64,000 nucleotides of DNA. Origin: Dipylidium caninum (Eukaryota; Platyhelminthes; Cestoda; Cyclophyllidea; Dipylidiidae). The stretch lies in NCBI GenBank assembly GCA_017562135.1, contig QEYB01001642.1:62001-126000 (forward strand), read 5' to 3'. This document shows positions 36,163 through 50,400 of this stretch, in pieces. The notes under the pieces were generated by a model. The model did no database searches and was not told the DNA's origin. It saw only the letters and a list, made by a program, of their open reading frames with translations. The translations under genes and the position numbers were made by a program. How positions within the stretch are numbered: position 1 is the first letter of the stretch; each line of letters opens with the position of its first letter.

Positions 36163-38011
36163 CCCGACTTTAACGAAACAGAGACCAGCCTTGAGCTAGA
36201 AATACCATCGACAATAACTGGGCTAAACAAGTAACATCAAAAATATATGATAACAATAATATTCATGTAAACACACTAACGATAATACCAATAAAGCATC
36301 AATGTGGTCAAAAATTAATAAGCCATGTGATCATGACATTTGGAATTCTATGGATGTCCCTAATATAGTTAATTACGTGAATTCTAATTAACATGGTTGG
36401 TTCAATTATAAACCACTAAATTAGAATAAATGAGTCAAACAAAAATGGTGTTATTATTACTAAACAACTCGAGATTGCAATCCAATGTAACCCTGAATCC
36501 ACCTGAACAATTGGGGACTAGTATACTCTAGACAGTACGGTAAAGCATTCTCCCTTCTTATTTTGTTTCCAGTAATCTCTCACCTTCAATCATGTTCCGC
36601 TTTCTATGAATACGCAATTAAGTTAGTGCTGTGAGGTTGACCGAAGTTCCATGACTCAGCCCCTCGAAAGTGATAAATTAAAAAATAAGGGCATTTATTG
36701 TATTAAAGCTAAATCCCGGGCCTTTAGTGTTAGCGTTAGTGTCATAATGAAGTCGTGTAGGAACTCGATATGTGAAATGGACTTTTAGTACATCGAAGCT
36801 ATTTGTATCGTCGAACTCCCCCTTCAGACATTAGGATCAAGAAGGCTGACGGGTCAGAGAGTTATAAAATAGGCTGATAGAGACCTTTTCCCGGGGATAA
36901 GGCGTCTCACATTTCCAACCTAACTGTGATGGGTATTGCATCCGAATATCTGAAGTTGATCTATAGATTACCTTGTAAATCCTAGCACAAAAATCGCTAC
37001 TACATAGTACGATAGTAAAATGGTTTTTTAATCGCTCTATCTGAGAAAATAGGCTACTAAAACGCAGCCAACAAATTTATACAAATGCACCAACAATTGG
37101 GAGACATTATAAGAGGATCAGTACGTTGGATCCTGATTACCCAAAGTCTTTATCCACCACTAAAGGGTGCCTACTTAGTGGAAAAAGATTTTCTGCGGGG
37201 AGATTTACCATGGCTAGGATTCAAGGAGGCCAAATGCCTTAGAAAAATTCCTCTATCATTAAAATACTTTTGTTCAGAACTAACCACATACAACAGGGTC
37301 CATTATTATTTTTGTACAGGCTTTTTAGTAACGAATCAGGAGCAGAGAGGATTGCAGTCGAGATAACGGCCGTTAGCTCAAATTTATAAGGACTATGGAA
37401 AAAGGAGATTCACCCAATCTGTGGCAGGGACTAATCTACACTGGCATAAGATATACTTATGTCTACGGAGTGAGGTAGCCTAATGGATGTGTGCCTGTAA
37501 AAGCATAACCATTTGTCTGCTTTATCTAATTACCTGAGTGCGTCGAGTTTAACGTATGCAGACTGTGTTAAAAAAATTATCTATTTCTGAGAAAAAGAAG
37601 GGCGAAAGTTAACGGTCATTTATCCGTCTTTTCCACTCAATGTTCCAAAAAAAGTACTAAAAGAGATGGAGTAATTGATGGACATGGGGTGACTTTGCGG
37701 AAACGGGGTGCTTCCAGTCTCAATTACTGGAGTGCAGCTGGGTCCCACTAACTTTTGCCACTAATAATCGGTGAAATTAGGAATTCATTACAGATTCTAA
37801 AACCACCGTATAGTCTCCGTTGCCCTGCAGGGCAGTAGTGCTATTAGACGAATTTTAACAGCACTCCACGAAAGGGAGTGAGAAATTGGTCAAAAATACT
37901 TGACCGTCCTTGCAGAGTCCAAAGTAACACAGATTGCGATTACCAAAAGCACGCATCAAGCCGAGCCTCATGCGATTGGCCACCCGCAACTGCGGAAGAC
38001 GTATGCGTGCG
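36163..38011. other. Divergent intergenic region, Pellino and perlecan-like gene
   Basis: The Pellino gene (minus) and the perlecan-like gene (plus) start back to back here, so both promoters should lie in this 1.85 kb. It is AT-rich on the left and becomes GC-richer near 37.9 kb. The open frame at 37085-37366 has no recognisable content. Confidence 0.45.
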
Positions 38012-38018
38012 TATAAAA
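38012..38018 (+). promoter_or_regulatory. TATA-like box TATAAAA
   Basis: TATAAAA lies 8-14 nt before the first in-frame ATG (38026) of the perlecan-like gene. If it is the true TATA box, transcription would begin near 38,040, and translation would use ATG 38044 or 38080 instead of 38026. Confidence 0.3.
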
Positions 38019-38025
38019 CAGAGGC

Positions 38026-38464
38026 ATGGCAGTCGAGACTAAGATGCCATTAACCGTAAATACAGGCGCTGGGTTGGTTATGCCATACTTCTGTAAGCCG
38101 TTGAGACAGGGACAAGTCCCTCTGTCGGTCTCGATTCCGCCTCGACTTGTCTTCCTAACTCTCCTGCTATTCGCGCTGATCAGCCTTGCCGCAACGCAGA
38201 TGGAGCCACCGAGGAGGGTGAAATCAGTTGTTCTCTTCGAAGGCCAAAAAGCCGTCTTCGTGTGTGAGCCCAGGGGCCTCCCAAACGACACCTTCACCTT
38301 TCAGTGGAGTCTAAATGACACTTATATCGTCGCCACTGGGCGCTCTTTTACGATAAACAATGCGCGGAAGAATAACAGTGGAATGTACAAGTGCACCGTG
38401 CAGGCGAAGACGACGAACAAGGCGGTGGTGGCCGAGCACGTCGTCTTCGTGCACATTAAATCCA
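38026..38464 (+). other. Perlecan-like exon 1: signal sequence and Ig 1
   Basis: The hydrophobic stretch [17 protein letters not shown] (about residues 43-59 from the first ATG, or 25-41 from the third in-frame ATG at 38080) acts as signal sequence, with likely cleavage near Ala-Ala-Thr-Gln. The Ig has the C (FVCEP), W (FQWSL) and YKC residues and three N-linked sequons. It ends in phase 1 at GTGAGT. Confidence 0.8.
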
Positions 38465-41400
38465 GTGAGTTTAATGGCGAAGGAAATCGAGTTCTGTGCA
38501 TCTCAAGCCAGGTTTATGAGAATTTGCGCATTTGGGCGATAAAAGGGAGTCCCTCAACCTTTTTTATTTGTCTTGTTTACTCTTGCTAACTCGCCACAAA
38601 TACCCTTTTTTTGATACGGAAAAATCCTTTTGACTCAAAAACCTTCAGTGACTAGTGCGAATGAAAAAGTTAATAAAAGCAGGGTAGGCTGAAACATGTG
38701 GCGAACAAATTAATGCTAAAAGATTAATTGTGGAAAAAAGTGAGTCGTGATTTTACGAAAAGCACGTTCCTCGAGTGACACAAATTATAGTTCGTGAGCT
38801 GAGAGAAAAAAAGACAGCAAGATTTGGCCATGGGGGAAGTGGCTGTGGAGAAGAAAAGATTTAAGGCGACTGGGAGACTAACCGAAAGCCCTTCGAAGTA
38901 GTGTTCACAAGTATGCCTCTTTCCAATATCTGGAGCTGGACTTGGAAACTCCCTTTCGGATGAAGGGAGGCAAGGCGGGCATGAGGAGCAGCAACCCATC
39001 TCGTTGACTTTCAGCCAAGTCTTTCTCTGGATTCTTGTTTTTTTTTACCTGAGCGTATAGCTACGCTGCATGTGGAAATCACATTCTTACTGACACACAA
39101 CCTTCCAAGGGGAATAACATTAACATTAACCGATAAGAAATCGGTAAAATGACTGCCAAATGCACTGGTGGGAGAAACTAGCGCGAATCGCTAGGTCTTT
39201 GTCCACCTTGTCGGGAGGTTGGTGGAAGGGCCTACGTCCCATTCCATTAAGTGCAATCTCCGTCCTGTCCATTTGGAGGCAAAGTGGCACAAATAAATTG
39301 CCTGTGCGTTGAGTAGGCAACAGAGTGTTTTGAGAACCATTTTGGGGATGAATGAAGCTCTAACAGACCGACGCGATGGAGGCAGCGGTTGGTGTCCGTG
39401 CTGTGACACAGCCCCTCCCTGGTCTGTTGTGACAGCCCAGGCGGCCGCCTCCGCCCAGTCCGCTGAGTCCGCCCTTTGGTCCGGTTTCAAGTCAATAGGA
39501 GAACGCTTTGCGATGGGCTCCTATGAACACCAAGAGTGGACCGCCTTAGGGCCTCGTGCAGGTTTCCTCAAGTAGGCGGTCCATCAAGAGACGAGGGAAC
39601 GTGGAGTGCAAAGGATAACAAATTTGTCCCCTTCACCTCTGCCAACGAAGTAGCTCCAAGTCGGTTTAGGCCTTCCGTTTCCAAGCAGAAGAGCACAAAC
39701 TTTCGCGAGTCACAGGCTTGTGCCAAACCAGACGCCTGAATGAGACACTTTCAACTGGCATGTTGCAATCGACATTCACTAAAACCCATTTTCCCTTGTG
39801 ATTTTATCAGAACCTCGAAATTAACCACTAAATGTGCCCTCACGAAAGCGCAGGTCCCATTTCACATTGACTCATCTACGCAGATGTTTGGGGCCCTCTT
39901 TAAGGCCATTGGGCCAATGCAAAAAGTTGTGTGATGCAAAAGATTACGAACCTGCCACAGTAATAATTGCTCAAAAAGTCTGCGTTTTGAGGTGAAATTC
40001 CCCACGAAATATGAAGTGTGGGGTTTTTGAAATGTGCCAGTGCAGGCCTTTCAGAGGGAGACCGGGGACACCAGACGCGCTGTGCCGCGCTTGGCGCAGG
40101 CCCGCAGGCGAAGGTGGAGGCAATGTGGCGTCTGTGTCGCCACGACAACGCGGACAGGACCGGGGCGGCGGAAGATAGTCCTGGTGGTCACAGTAGACGC
40201 AAAGCCGACAAGGCGGACAACTGCTTTTGCCGTCTCCGCCTTGCGAAAAGCATACTAACTTACCAAACAAACCAGCACTATTGATAATTTCGCGTCTAAA
40301 TTGGTAGCCTCTCATATCTCCGTCGTCTTTGAGTCTTCCCATGTTTTGCGACTTTTCATACAGCCGCAACGATGCTTGCCCAAATGGTAGACGAGGGCGT
40401 TTCAGTGACAATCCACTGCAACATCACCGACGCCGAGGTGCCGTCGAGGGCGAAGGACTTGCGGTACCAGTGGCACAATCCCAATGGGACGCTGGTGGGC
40501 AATCGGTGGTTCCTCCGACTCGCCAGGATTCGCATTCACGAGTCCGGCGTCTACGTGTGCACCGCGTCGGTCGACGTGGACGGGACCGTGCACGAGGCCA
40601 GCCATGGCACCAGGATAGACGTCATCAAGCGTGAGTTGGCTTTCAGGCATTGGGAGAATTAGTGGGGCTCACGCAGAGTGGCATTGACCGACGCGGGCCC
40701 AAGTGCCTCCTTCATCAAACTCGCATATTCCGCCCGACTTACACGCACCGTCAGCCAGAGCGTGTGCTTTTAGTAAAGAGCGTCTATACTTTCCTTTTAG
40801 GAGCATGGGCATTTCATCTTAGGGTAAATAATGAGTTCAGGCCAATATCAGTGAAATCTATCAAAATATTAGGTTGAAATTTTTAAGGTCATCTAAAGAC
40901 TTTACAGCCGACATAAGATGATGATGATGATGCGATGAGGAGGAGGAGGAACACAAATGTCCCCACAAGCCTCAGTTTAGTAGCCCTCCTTTGCGAAAAT
41001 TATTGGCGGGTGTGGAGACAGCGTAACTTAGTCGGCCAACTTGCCAACCGCCGGGGACAGTGCGACATCTGCACTCCCGAACATCAAAAACCTGCGACAA
41101 ATTCAACTACCCAGGTGTCAGTCACCTTCGCACGCGCTGCCAAAGCCCCCGAAAACGTTTTTTATGCAAAAGATGGGTGACTCTGTGTGCAAGTTATTTA
41201 GCCTAACGAGGCTGAGGTGCTGAGTGAGGAGTCATTTAAAACGATAGGAGCATTTAAATGCACGACTTATCCTCAGTCGGGCACGCAGTGTCAAGCACAC
41301 CAGTACTGATTCGCCTGGATATACAGTGAAAAGCACCGAGGGGTGGTCGCATGTATAAGAGGAGCATGTGCTTTCGGCAAGACAGGACTCTTTTTGCCGA

Positions 41401-44400
41401 CGGGATTGCAAGAAGCCTACATTTACTACATCTGGTAAATTTGTCGAAAGTAGCGAGATTTAGGGTAAGTGGGAGATATTTTTGGTGTTTTAGCGGGCAC
41501 GGTGGTCTTCCCTGGTCTCCTTGGCCACACCATCGAAGTGCCAGAGACGGGTTTGGTGAGCCAGACTTGTCAAGTGCGAAAGGAGCACGACGTGTCGAAG
41601 TACTCCTTCCACTGGCTCGGTCCCGACAGCCGAAGAGTGTCTGGCGGCAGCCAGTTGAAAATTGCCCACGCCCTGCGCTCCCGTCACGCGGGCGCGTACA
41701 CCTGCGTCGCCACTGCGGGGGAGGCTGCGCTTCGCGACCTCGAGGGCACCCTCCACGTCGTCGTGGTCCGTGAGTTGCCCCCGGCTATAATGCCGCAATC
41801 GCATGTTTGCTTACTCCATTTGAGTTATATTTTTCCGAAAAAAGGAGTCGGGAGTGCAGTTCCTTTTGTCTCAACCTTTGCGTCCAATGGCATGCTGACG
41901 TGGGACAACAAGTGGACCCATTCGCAGCTTGAAATGAGCCCATCTCTAAGGGCTTTTCCCGTCTGGAGAGAATTCTCGTATGCGTGGAAGGGGAGGCTAA
42001 CTCTTCCACAAAGGAACACATTTGGGGGAAGAGCTTCCGTTCAATGTCATCTCTCTACACAGAAGATGGTGTGAAACACCAGCGCCAAGTATTTGCAGGC
42101 ACGGCTTACCACCGCTGCTACTTGCGTTCAGAGAGTTGAGCGCTCTGAATCCCGTCATTTACCCGCTTAAGCCAGTGGGTGTCTTTCAGCGTTTCCACCC
42201 GCCCCGCTTAGAGAGTCGCGCAACTCCTCCCATACTCAGAAGTGACGCACAAAATTACGCAGACATGGTTAGGAGAAGAGTCACTCCGGGTGGCCACATG
42301 ACCGCGACAAACTGGGAGGGCCGAGGTCGGTGGTGCCCCGCCTCCTGGAGGAGCACTTCGCAGTTAAGGAGAAAGCAAGCTCACCAACTGCATGCCTTCA
42401 GGCAGGGAGGCCTTTCATTCCCCTGAGGGGAGGTAAATGACGCCAGCCAGTCGCCTCATTGACGACTCAAAACCACTGAATAGCTCGGTTCACCTCGTGA
42501 AGGACGCACGAGTAGCGCCGAACGTACACAAACTCAGCTGCTGGGAGCCCATTCGCCTTGAATGAGTGAAGGCTTCTTTAAAATTCGAATTTTTGCATGC
42601 ACTTACAATAGCGTGCTAATGATATATGTCCTATTGTTAAATCAGAAGAGTATTTCTTTAACACTTCGACGTGGCAGCACTGCGCTTCGAAATCTCGATT
42701 GTGGCAGAGGACCGAAGGCTGGGCGGTTTCACTCACCGCCGCGTGGACATCGCCCCACTGCCTCCTCCGCTGAAAGCGACTCAGGAGCAGTTCAAGTACT
42801 CTTGGCTGAACCCCGAAAGTTGCCCGGTGACTTCTCAACCAAGTCCTGAGATGCATGTTCGCTTGAAGTCTCTTCAAGACTTCGGCCTCTACAAGGTCCG
42901 TGTCCAAGGCGTTCATTCCGGCTACACGAACGAACTGCAAAGCAACGTCCTGCTACAAGGTGAGGAAATTGACCAGACTCCTCGACTCCCAAATAGATTG
43001 CTGAGGTGTCTGTCGACCAGGTGTGTTTGCGTGAGCACCAGCACACCATGACAAGTGTTGAATCGCCGGTCACTCGTTGGAAAGTGCGGACATTGCGAGA
43101 GAAAGTAATTTGCTTATGGACAGGCAAAAGGGGGTTCGTTCCCGGACGCATTGCGGTCTGAGGTAATCTCCCGTTGTTGGGTGGCGAAAGCGATGGGGAG
43201 GAGGGAGAAGGGAGGCGGGCGCGGACATTTCGTGAGGGGAGCTAACCGATGCGCTTCTTGTGGAATCATCATATGGTATCGCCAATTTGTCGCAGGTTGG
43301 AAACTATGACGAGGACATTACATACGAGTTGGGAAGAAAAAAGGCGTTTTTTTGCCTCACCTGTTCAACTCAATTGTAATTATTTCCATCGAGCTCTGCA
43401 ACTTTCTGTCCGCGATTGGCCAAGTCACAAATCAGAGCAAATGAACTGCGTGAGGTCTTTTATAATACCATTTTGGTTATAATTCATTTTCTTTCCCTTA
43501 AAAGTAATTAATAATTACAGAATATGTGAGGATATTAACCTAATTTCACTAACAGCTCCCCTTGTGTGTGTGTGTGTGTGTGTGTGTGGATCGGGTTCCA
43601 CAATCGTCCTCTCTTCTTCCTCGTTGTCAACATGCACCGGCAGCCTTCCGCGAGGCTCGTTGGCGATAGTCGATTTGCTAGAACTAAGTTAGTGGAACCA
43701 ACGCCTCATTAATGCCCCTCGAGGCTTGATTAGCGGCGCCGTGACTCCATTTTGTACCCATCGAGTTTGGGCGAAAGCAAAATAAAGGTAGGTTACAAAC
43801 AGGCGATAATCTTGCGAAATGAGTAAGAATAAAACCCTAAAAATTTATAGCTGATAATATCGAACGTGCGTAACACCGTTGCTCTCCCAGTTGTAGCTGA
43901 CCCCCCATTAAACAGAAACGTCAGTTTCACAGTTTTCAGTTTAGTATTAGTCTCAGCCAAACCCAATCAACCCAGCGTCTTTCGCGAAGTCAACTACGGA
44001 CATGACACGGAACCCGTCCAAAGACAATGCTGTGATACTTCTACATGACGCAGCGAAATCCGCTTGAAAGTCTTCCCCCCCTCCCGCCCTCCTCCCCCCC
44101 GATTTTTGTCTTCAGAGGGTGTTTGTGCTTAATGCGGTAGACTCACCGCGGGACGGCTACGAGCTGCTGATCTCCAGACAGGCGGAGACGACGGCGTCCA
44201 CGACGCGCGTGGCAGCGTTGTGCGAGGTGCGGCCGGCGCATCCGGGGGCCACGGTGCGGTGGGTGAACGCGCAGAATCTGCCCGTGACGCCGGACGGTCG
44301 TCTCGTCATTGAGAGGCCGGACGCTGCCGGCTTGGGAGAATACGTCTGCGAGGCCTTTCTGCCCCATGGAATCATCCTACGCCAGGTGTTGCGTCCCTTA

Positions 44401-47400
44401 CGCGTCTAATTCTAATTTGGTCTTCCCTTAACCCTTTTGCCATTTTGTGCTCGAACGCAGGTAACGTTATTATAAAAGTGCTTTATGGGAGATTGGGTTT
44501 CTCATGATCACACACCTTCATATAGCCGAAGTGGCGGACGTCTGGTGACTTTGGGTGGAGGCAGGGCGAAGAATGCACGATGCCGACTTCGACTCCGGCA
44601 GCCGTGTTGGTTGACTCGGTTGTCCTTCCACGCCCCGCTAACTGAGTGCCTCCTCCACGACCAAACGCTCCACAGTGCCCCCTCGTGCGACGCCTGCTCA
44701 ACCCCGCTCTCTCCTCCAAAAGCTCTGATCCCACCTCCTGAAATAGCAATTTCATGCTTGACCACAACTCGTTCACCGCGCAGGCCGTGAAGACATGTCG
44801 TTCAGAGCTAGGATCAAAGCCTTCAAGGAAGAATAATAAACTGTTGAAAAGTGGATGTCACTTTCAAGAAAATTAATATTTCATGTGTAAGAACAGACGA
44901 CGACGTTAGCATTAAGCAAGAGCATGGTGGCCGTCGCCTCTCCGTCCACAGTCTCCACGACTGTGGTCTTCGGTAGCTGGTTCCCGCGCCGTGGCCGCTT
45001 CTATGAGTGAGCGAGGAGGCAGGTCGGTCAGCTTCTGTCCTGAAAGCGGAGTGCAGTGGAGGCCCTCAGAGGCACGGACCGATGGCTGGGGGGCAGGGCC
45101 AACCCCAGCACTTGTACAATTCTGCTACCGAGTGCTTTGAACACTTTTAATTTGTGTAAAATTCTTAGTGGTAATTGGTATAAAGCCTGTTAGAGCCATA
45201 AAATCAGTTCAAGGGCCAAATTAACCCAACAGTTTTCAGATTAATGGGCGATCAGTAATGACTAGTGGCAGCTTGCGCTAATTCCATCAGCTGTGGTCGT
45301 TTGCCCGGGGTAAAGTGGGTCGCAAGGCGCGACACCCCCCAGGAAAAGGGCCTCCGTTGGCTCCAGTGCTGCCACCCAGTTTAAGACTTCGCCGCTGAGG
45401 AAATAACTTCGGGTGATTGCCTGTTGGGGACGCAATCAGTAGGGGTTGTTGGGTCTCCTTTACTACGCCAACAGCTTCTTCTTCACCGTCAATGAGTTTC
45501 AAGTATAACCCGCGGTTAAAGTGATTACTTTCGAGCATAGACGCTCATTCATTCGTTGCCTTAACGACTACTTGGCGGAGGAGTTAGCGCAGAGATAAGA
45601 TGGATTTCGCATGCAAACTCAGCGATAATAGTCTTCTTCGACGGTCTCCCTCTGCAAACTATAGCAAAGCGTGCCAAACCTTCCCTAACAAAGGGGGAAG
45701 AATGGAAGGCAAATTACTACGCCAGAGGCCTCGACCCAGCGATGACTGTCTGTTGTGAGGCGGTTAAAGAAATCACTACTTTCCGACTAGCTCCTGACTC
45801 TCCATCATGGAAACGGGACAGGCCTCAGTGAAGGCAGAAGTAGAGGCGCCGACGAAGCCGCCTCGTACACTGTTCAAGTTGCGCACCACCCTCTGCACTT
45901 CGTCTACGGTGACGCGGTTCAGCTGCGTTGCATTGTGAGGCCGGAGCCCCCCAATGTGACGTTCGAGTGGACCAAGGACGGCCGAATGATTGGCGACACG
46001 CAAATCCTCTCCATTGCCTCATTCGATCGGTCGGACGCCGGGAAGTATCGCTGTCGTGCCACTGTCCAGCCAACGGTCGGGTACGCGGAGGGGGTTTTGG
46101 CTTTGCCTTCCCATGAGGGACGCAACGGTGAGTTGAACTCCTAGCTAAACCTTTTTCATGTGGAACTGATTGCCGACTCATTCGAATGACGTTAATCCTT
46201 TATACACACGTGATATGACTAAACCACACAAAATTGAAGACCTCATTTCACACACGCCCCGGGGCGAGAAGTTCCTGCAGCAGGCTCCGTCGTCGCTGTG
46301 TGTTGTGGTTGTTTAGTTAAATATTTTGACAACCGTGGACGTGAGAGGACTACATACGTGTTCAGAACGCTGCGCCGACGTGATGCCGCATTTCCGTTGC
46401 TCAGGGCCTCAGTCCTCTTGCGAAATTTTCACAGACGACTGCGTCCAACTGACGGGACTTCTCCTCCGCCCGTGAGGGGGAGAACAATGGCCAATTCGTC
46501 AAAACAAAGGGTATTTGAGTGATTGGCAGTGCCAGAGCTTTCTACTAAAAGTGACATCGAAATTGGTCGGGGAGATTAATTATCTGAGTAGTCCCCTCGG
46601 AATCGTCTTTCAACGAGAATTTGGGTGATTCGGCAGGATTTCGGAACTCGCCGAATTTTGATCTCCGTGGAAGGAAAGCTCAGTGCATGACAGGGGAATT
46701 ACGGGCAGAGATGTCGTTTTATCATATTAACTTATGTGTCACCCGACTTCCCTCCGGCCAACACATGAGCCCAGGCAGTCGAGAGACGAGAAAACGGGAA
46801 ATGGAAATGGCGTGATTATCGAAACGCCTGGAGACTTCCTCCTCTCTCCTCCGGGCCAGCCCACTGGGCAGCCAAGTGCCGATGACTCGCCAGCATTAAC
46901 AAAAGACTTCCTGCTTGTGCCTTTAATATTTCCTAGTGAAAGGGCAATTTTGATTGAAATTTTAGGCAGAAACACTCACCATCTTCTTACGAATTATGGG
47001 CTTTGTGGGCCTGACTTTATCCTTTGGGATTCATTATTTTCTAGTCTCCGGTCGTGTTACGGTTAAACCCGAGAAGATTATTCAACGCGCCTGGGAAAGT
47101 TTTACCCTCACCTGCGTGGCGTCAGGACCGAGTCGGCCACTCGTCGCGATCAAAGGGAAGGGCGCCAAAATCGACGGACGCTTTGGTTTTACCGTGGCGA
47201 GACCTTCTGCCAGCGTTCTCGTTGTCACTGCCACCCGAGGCCTCGGCGAGATGCACGGAAACATGACGTTTGAGTAAGAAAAACTTAAAACTTTCGCAAC
47301 AGGAGCATCCCTTGAGTAAACCTGCCCGTCCATGCAATTAATTTGGTCGTTGAAGAGCCAGCCAGAGGCACTGGCGGCCACTCTGTAGGAAGGCGCCACA

Positions 47401-50400
47401 TCACGTGAACGCCGCTGCAGCTGCAGTCAGCGGATCCGGTTGGTCGCCTGTCCCAGTCGGTCACTCCATTTGGTGTCGCCTGCCGACAAGCGAGAAACCG
47501 CGATTTAATGCCGCGGTCATGTGGAGTAAGACGAGAAGTTGCCTTCCGCCTCACCCGAGAGTCAGCAAGCGAATCTGGCGCTTGGATGGCCGTCACTAAA
47601 GCGGTTGCCTTTCGATGGAGGTCACCACAGCGGTGACACTGTCGTGGCAGAGTGCCTCAGTTCACATTTTTCTCCTTCTTGCACTGGCCGCCCAACTTCC
47701 TCCATTGTCTTCTCTAATTAGTCTGCCGTCAGGGACCTCATTATAAGACCTTTTTGGCAACGCGCCAAACTGACAGCTCGCCAGCCGTCAACCGACAAGG
47801 AGGATTAATGTCGTAATGAGCAGCAACAGAGGGAGGCTCATCAACCAGGCTCCCGCCAATCTGCCATGACATGATGCACGGCCGCGCAGACTGGTGCATT
47901 TGTTTTCGGTGAGGCAGCCCAAGGTCGAGGCAGCGCCTACTTCGCTCTGGTGTTTTTCTTCCTTTCAGGGAAAAATGGCTTCAATTGTGCCCAAAGGGCC
48001 TTGCAATTTCCAGGGATAATGCGAAATTTGAAAAGTACAAAGAACAACTGGTTGTTTTGTGTCATTTTGAGATGCAATGCATGTCCCGAGCCATCGAATT
48101 CAGCAATAAGACTTCTTCCCGTGCTATGGGAAAATTACGAAGGGGTGGCTTAATAGGGACTGTTTGCATGGTAGAAGGAAAAATTGCTAAAATATGAGGA
48201 TGATGTGGTCAAAGGCCAGGAGCGATGCCACTCTGTGAAATCCCAGTGAGACCCTAAGGTGGCGGCGGTTCGCAGTGGCTGGTTTGTTCACATGTCTGTA
48301 GACCGCTGCTGATCCCCGTCTTCGCCTTCTTCCCAAGGTGCTACGTCAGGGGAGGCGAACGGCGAAACGCGGAAGTGGTCATTCTGCCCAGGTGCCCTCC
48401 GGGCCTGTACAGCTGCAGCGACGGTTCATGCCACCCTCTCCATCGTCTCTGCAACCGTGTCCCCGATTGTCGCGACGGCGCGGACGAAGACCCCGAAGTT
48501 TGCGCTGGTAAAAACCTCATCTACTGGCCTACTTGATTAAACCAAAAATACACTTGGAGTGGACTTCCAGGCCGCTCACGCCGAAGGCGTCCCCGCTTCT
48601 TGTGGGCATCCAGCACGCGACCACAAACCTGGAATCTTTGTTGGACACGCTGGCCCACAGCTACATTTTCTCTAGCCTTAGTGAAGCATGACCGCCTCGC
48701 GTATAACCGAGCAGCAACTGAGCTTTTAGTGTATTTCTCGCACTTTACATGAGAGATACGCTGATTCTCCCTTTGACCTCATACAAATGTTTGTTGGGGG
48801 GGGGGAGGGGGGGTGGGATTTGCTTAAAGCAGAAATATCCATAAGTGGACACGGCTGAATTTAGAGAATCGCGTTGGCGTCCCCAGTGGAGGTAAGATTA
48901 AGGGGGTTTTGGACAACGTCATGGTGAAAAGTTTATCCACTTGAAGATGAAAGTGCCTGAGGATGAGAGTTGTGAGGCAGTGGGATGCATTCCGCCGTGA
49001 GAGTCGTCAACCGACCGTTAAGGATTTGTTGACACAATCAAGCACATTTTATCTGTTCGATGGCTTGTGGCCGTGTCAAGCTGTCCGAGAAGGCCCAAAG
49101 CTTTTGAGTCTGCGCGCGTGAGGAGGGCTGAAGTAGGTGGTGAAAGAGTCCTTCACGCATTTCAGCTAGCGAGTCGTCTGGCGCGTGGAGGAGCATAGTC
49201 ACCTCGCCGTGGCGGCCATTCGAATTCGTGTGCTCAGCGCCGAGCGGATTCCGTCCCGCGGCCGCCATTCTGAACGCGTCCAGTGTCAACGTGGAGGCCG
49301 ACAGGAGGTTCACGGTCACGCGGTCTCTGCCTCACGAAATCCTGGTTCAGGCAGCCCACGGACTGACGGAAGTTGACGATGGCCTCACCTTCATGCAAGC
49401 ATTACGACCACTTACTTTGACATCTGCTGATAATATCGCCTGTCCTCCAAAAAGCTTTCTCCTTAGGCCATAATAAGCACTCACTTCTAAAATGATTTTT
49501 CCGGTTTGTAAAAGGAGATCTAACATTACTCATATGATATTCATGTAAGAATACCATCTGAAAACACCATGGGGCTACAGCAGCATGTGGAGAGGACTGT
49601 CTGGCCTCTCCTCAGTGCAACTGCACCATTCGTGACGGGCTGCAGACCTCGGCTATGAGTGAAGGCCTCGACGCAGCCTCAAGACGCCGTCGCCCGGAGC
49701 CCTGGGGTAGACTCTCCCTTCAATCGCTCACCTGCTCAATGCATTGCGATAAACGAAGAGAACCTTTCCCGATCGGCCTCCCAGACAGTGGAAGACCCAG
49801 ACCCCCGATTTACGCATGCACCTCCTCTGCAACGACGTCCCAGCCCGGTTAAGACAAAACCAGATATTAGCTTGCAGAAAAGGTTTCACTTTGACCATTT
49901 TAGGTGCCTAGCAAAGCCAGACACTCGGGAGTACATAAGGGTCACCGTCGAGCCCAGATGTTCCCCATATCAGCGCCTCTGCAGAGATGGCACTTGCCTG
50001 CTAGCCTCCCTGTTCTGTGACGGCCGAAGCGATTGTTCCGATGGCTCCGACGAGAGCCACATTTCTTGCTCACGTGAGTTATTCGTGGGGCCAGTGCAAA
50101 ATCGTCCATCTTTCTGTGTAAAAGTTCCCTCGACTCAGCAGAGACGGGCTCCACTAACTGTGATGGGTTAACGTTCCACGCCAGGCGAAGCACTGAGATG
50201 CCCTCCACTCACAAGTCACCCATACTTTGAGTACGTTGATGAAATTAAATTCGGCTGCAAAAGTCGACTTTAGTCCCTTGAGTCGCTGACTTTTCTCTAA
50301 TTTTCACGCTCGACGAAGCAAAAATTATAATGCCGCTTTGACAGTAGATGTGAATGCCCGCCTAAGTGGAAACCGCACTCGTCTGTGGAAGCAAAGCAGC

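Noticed and set aside
44483..44790. Open frames on both strands between Ig 5 and Ig 6, considered as a missing Ig exon
   Set aside because: No Cys-Trp-Cys Ig pattern or LDLa cysteines, and the splice borders do not fit.
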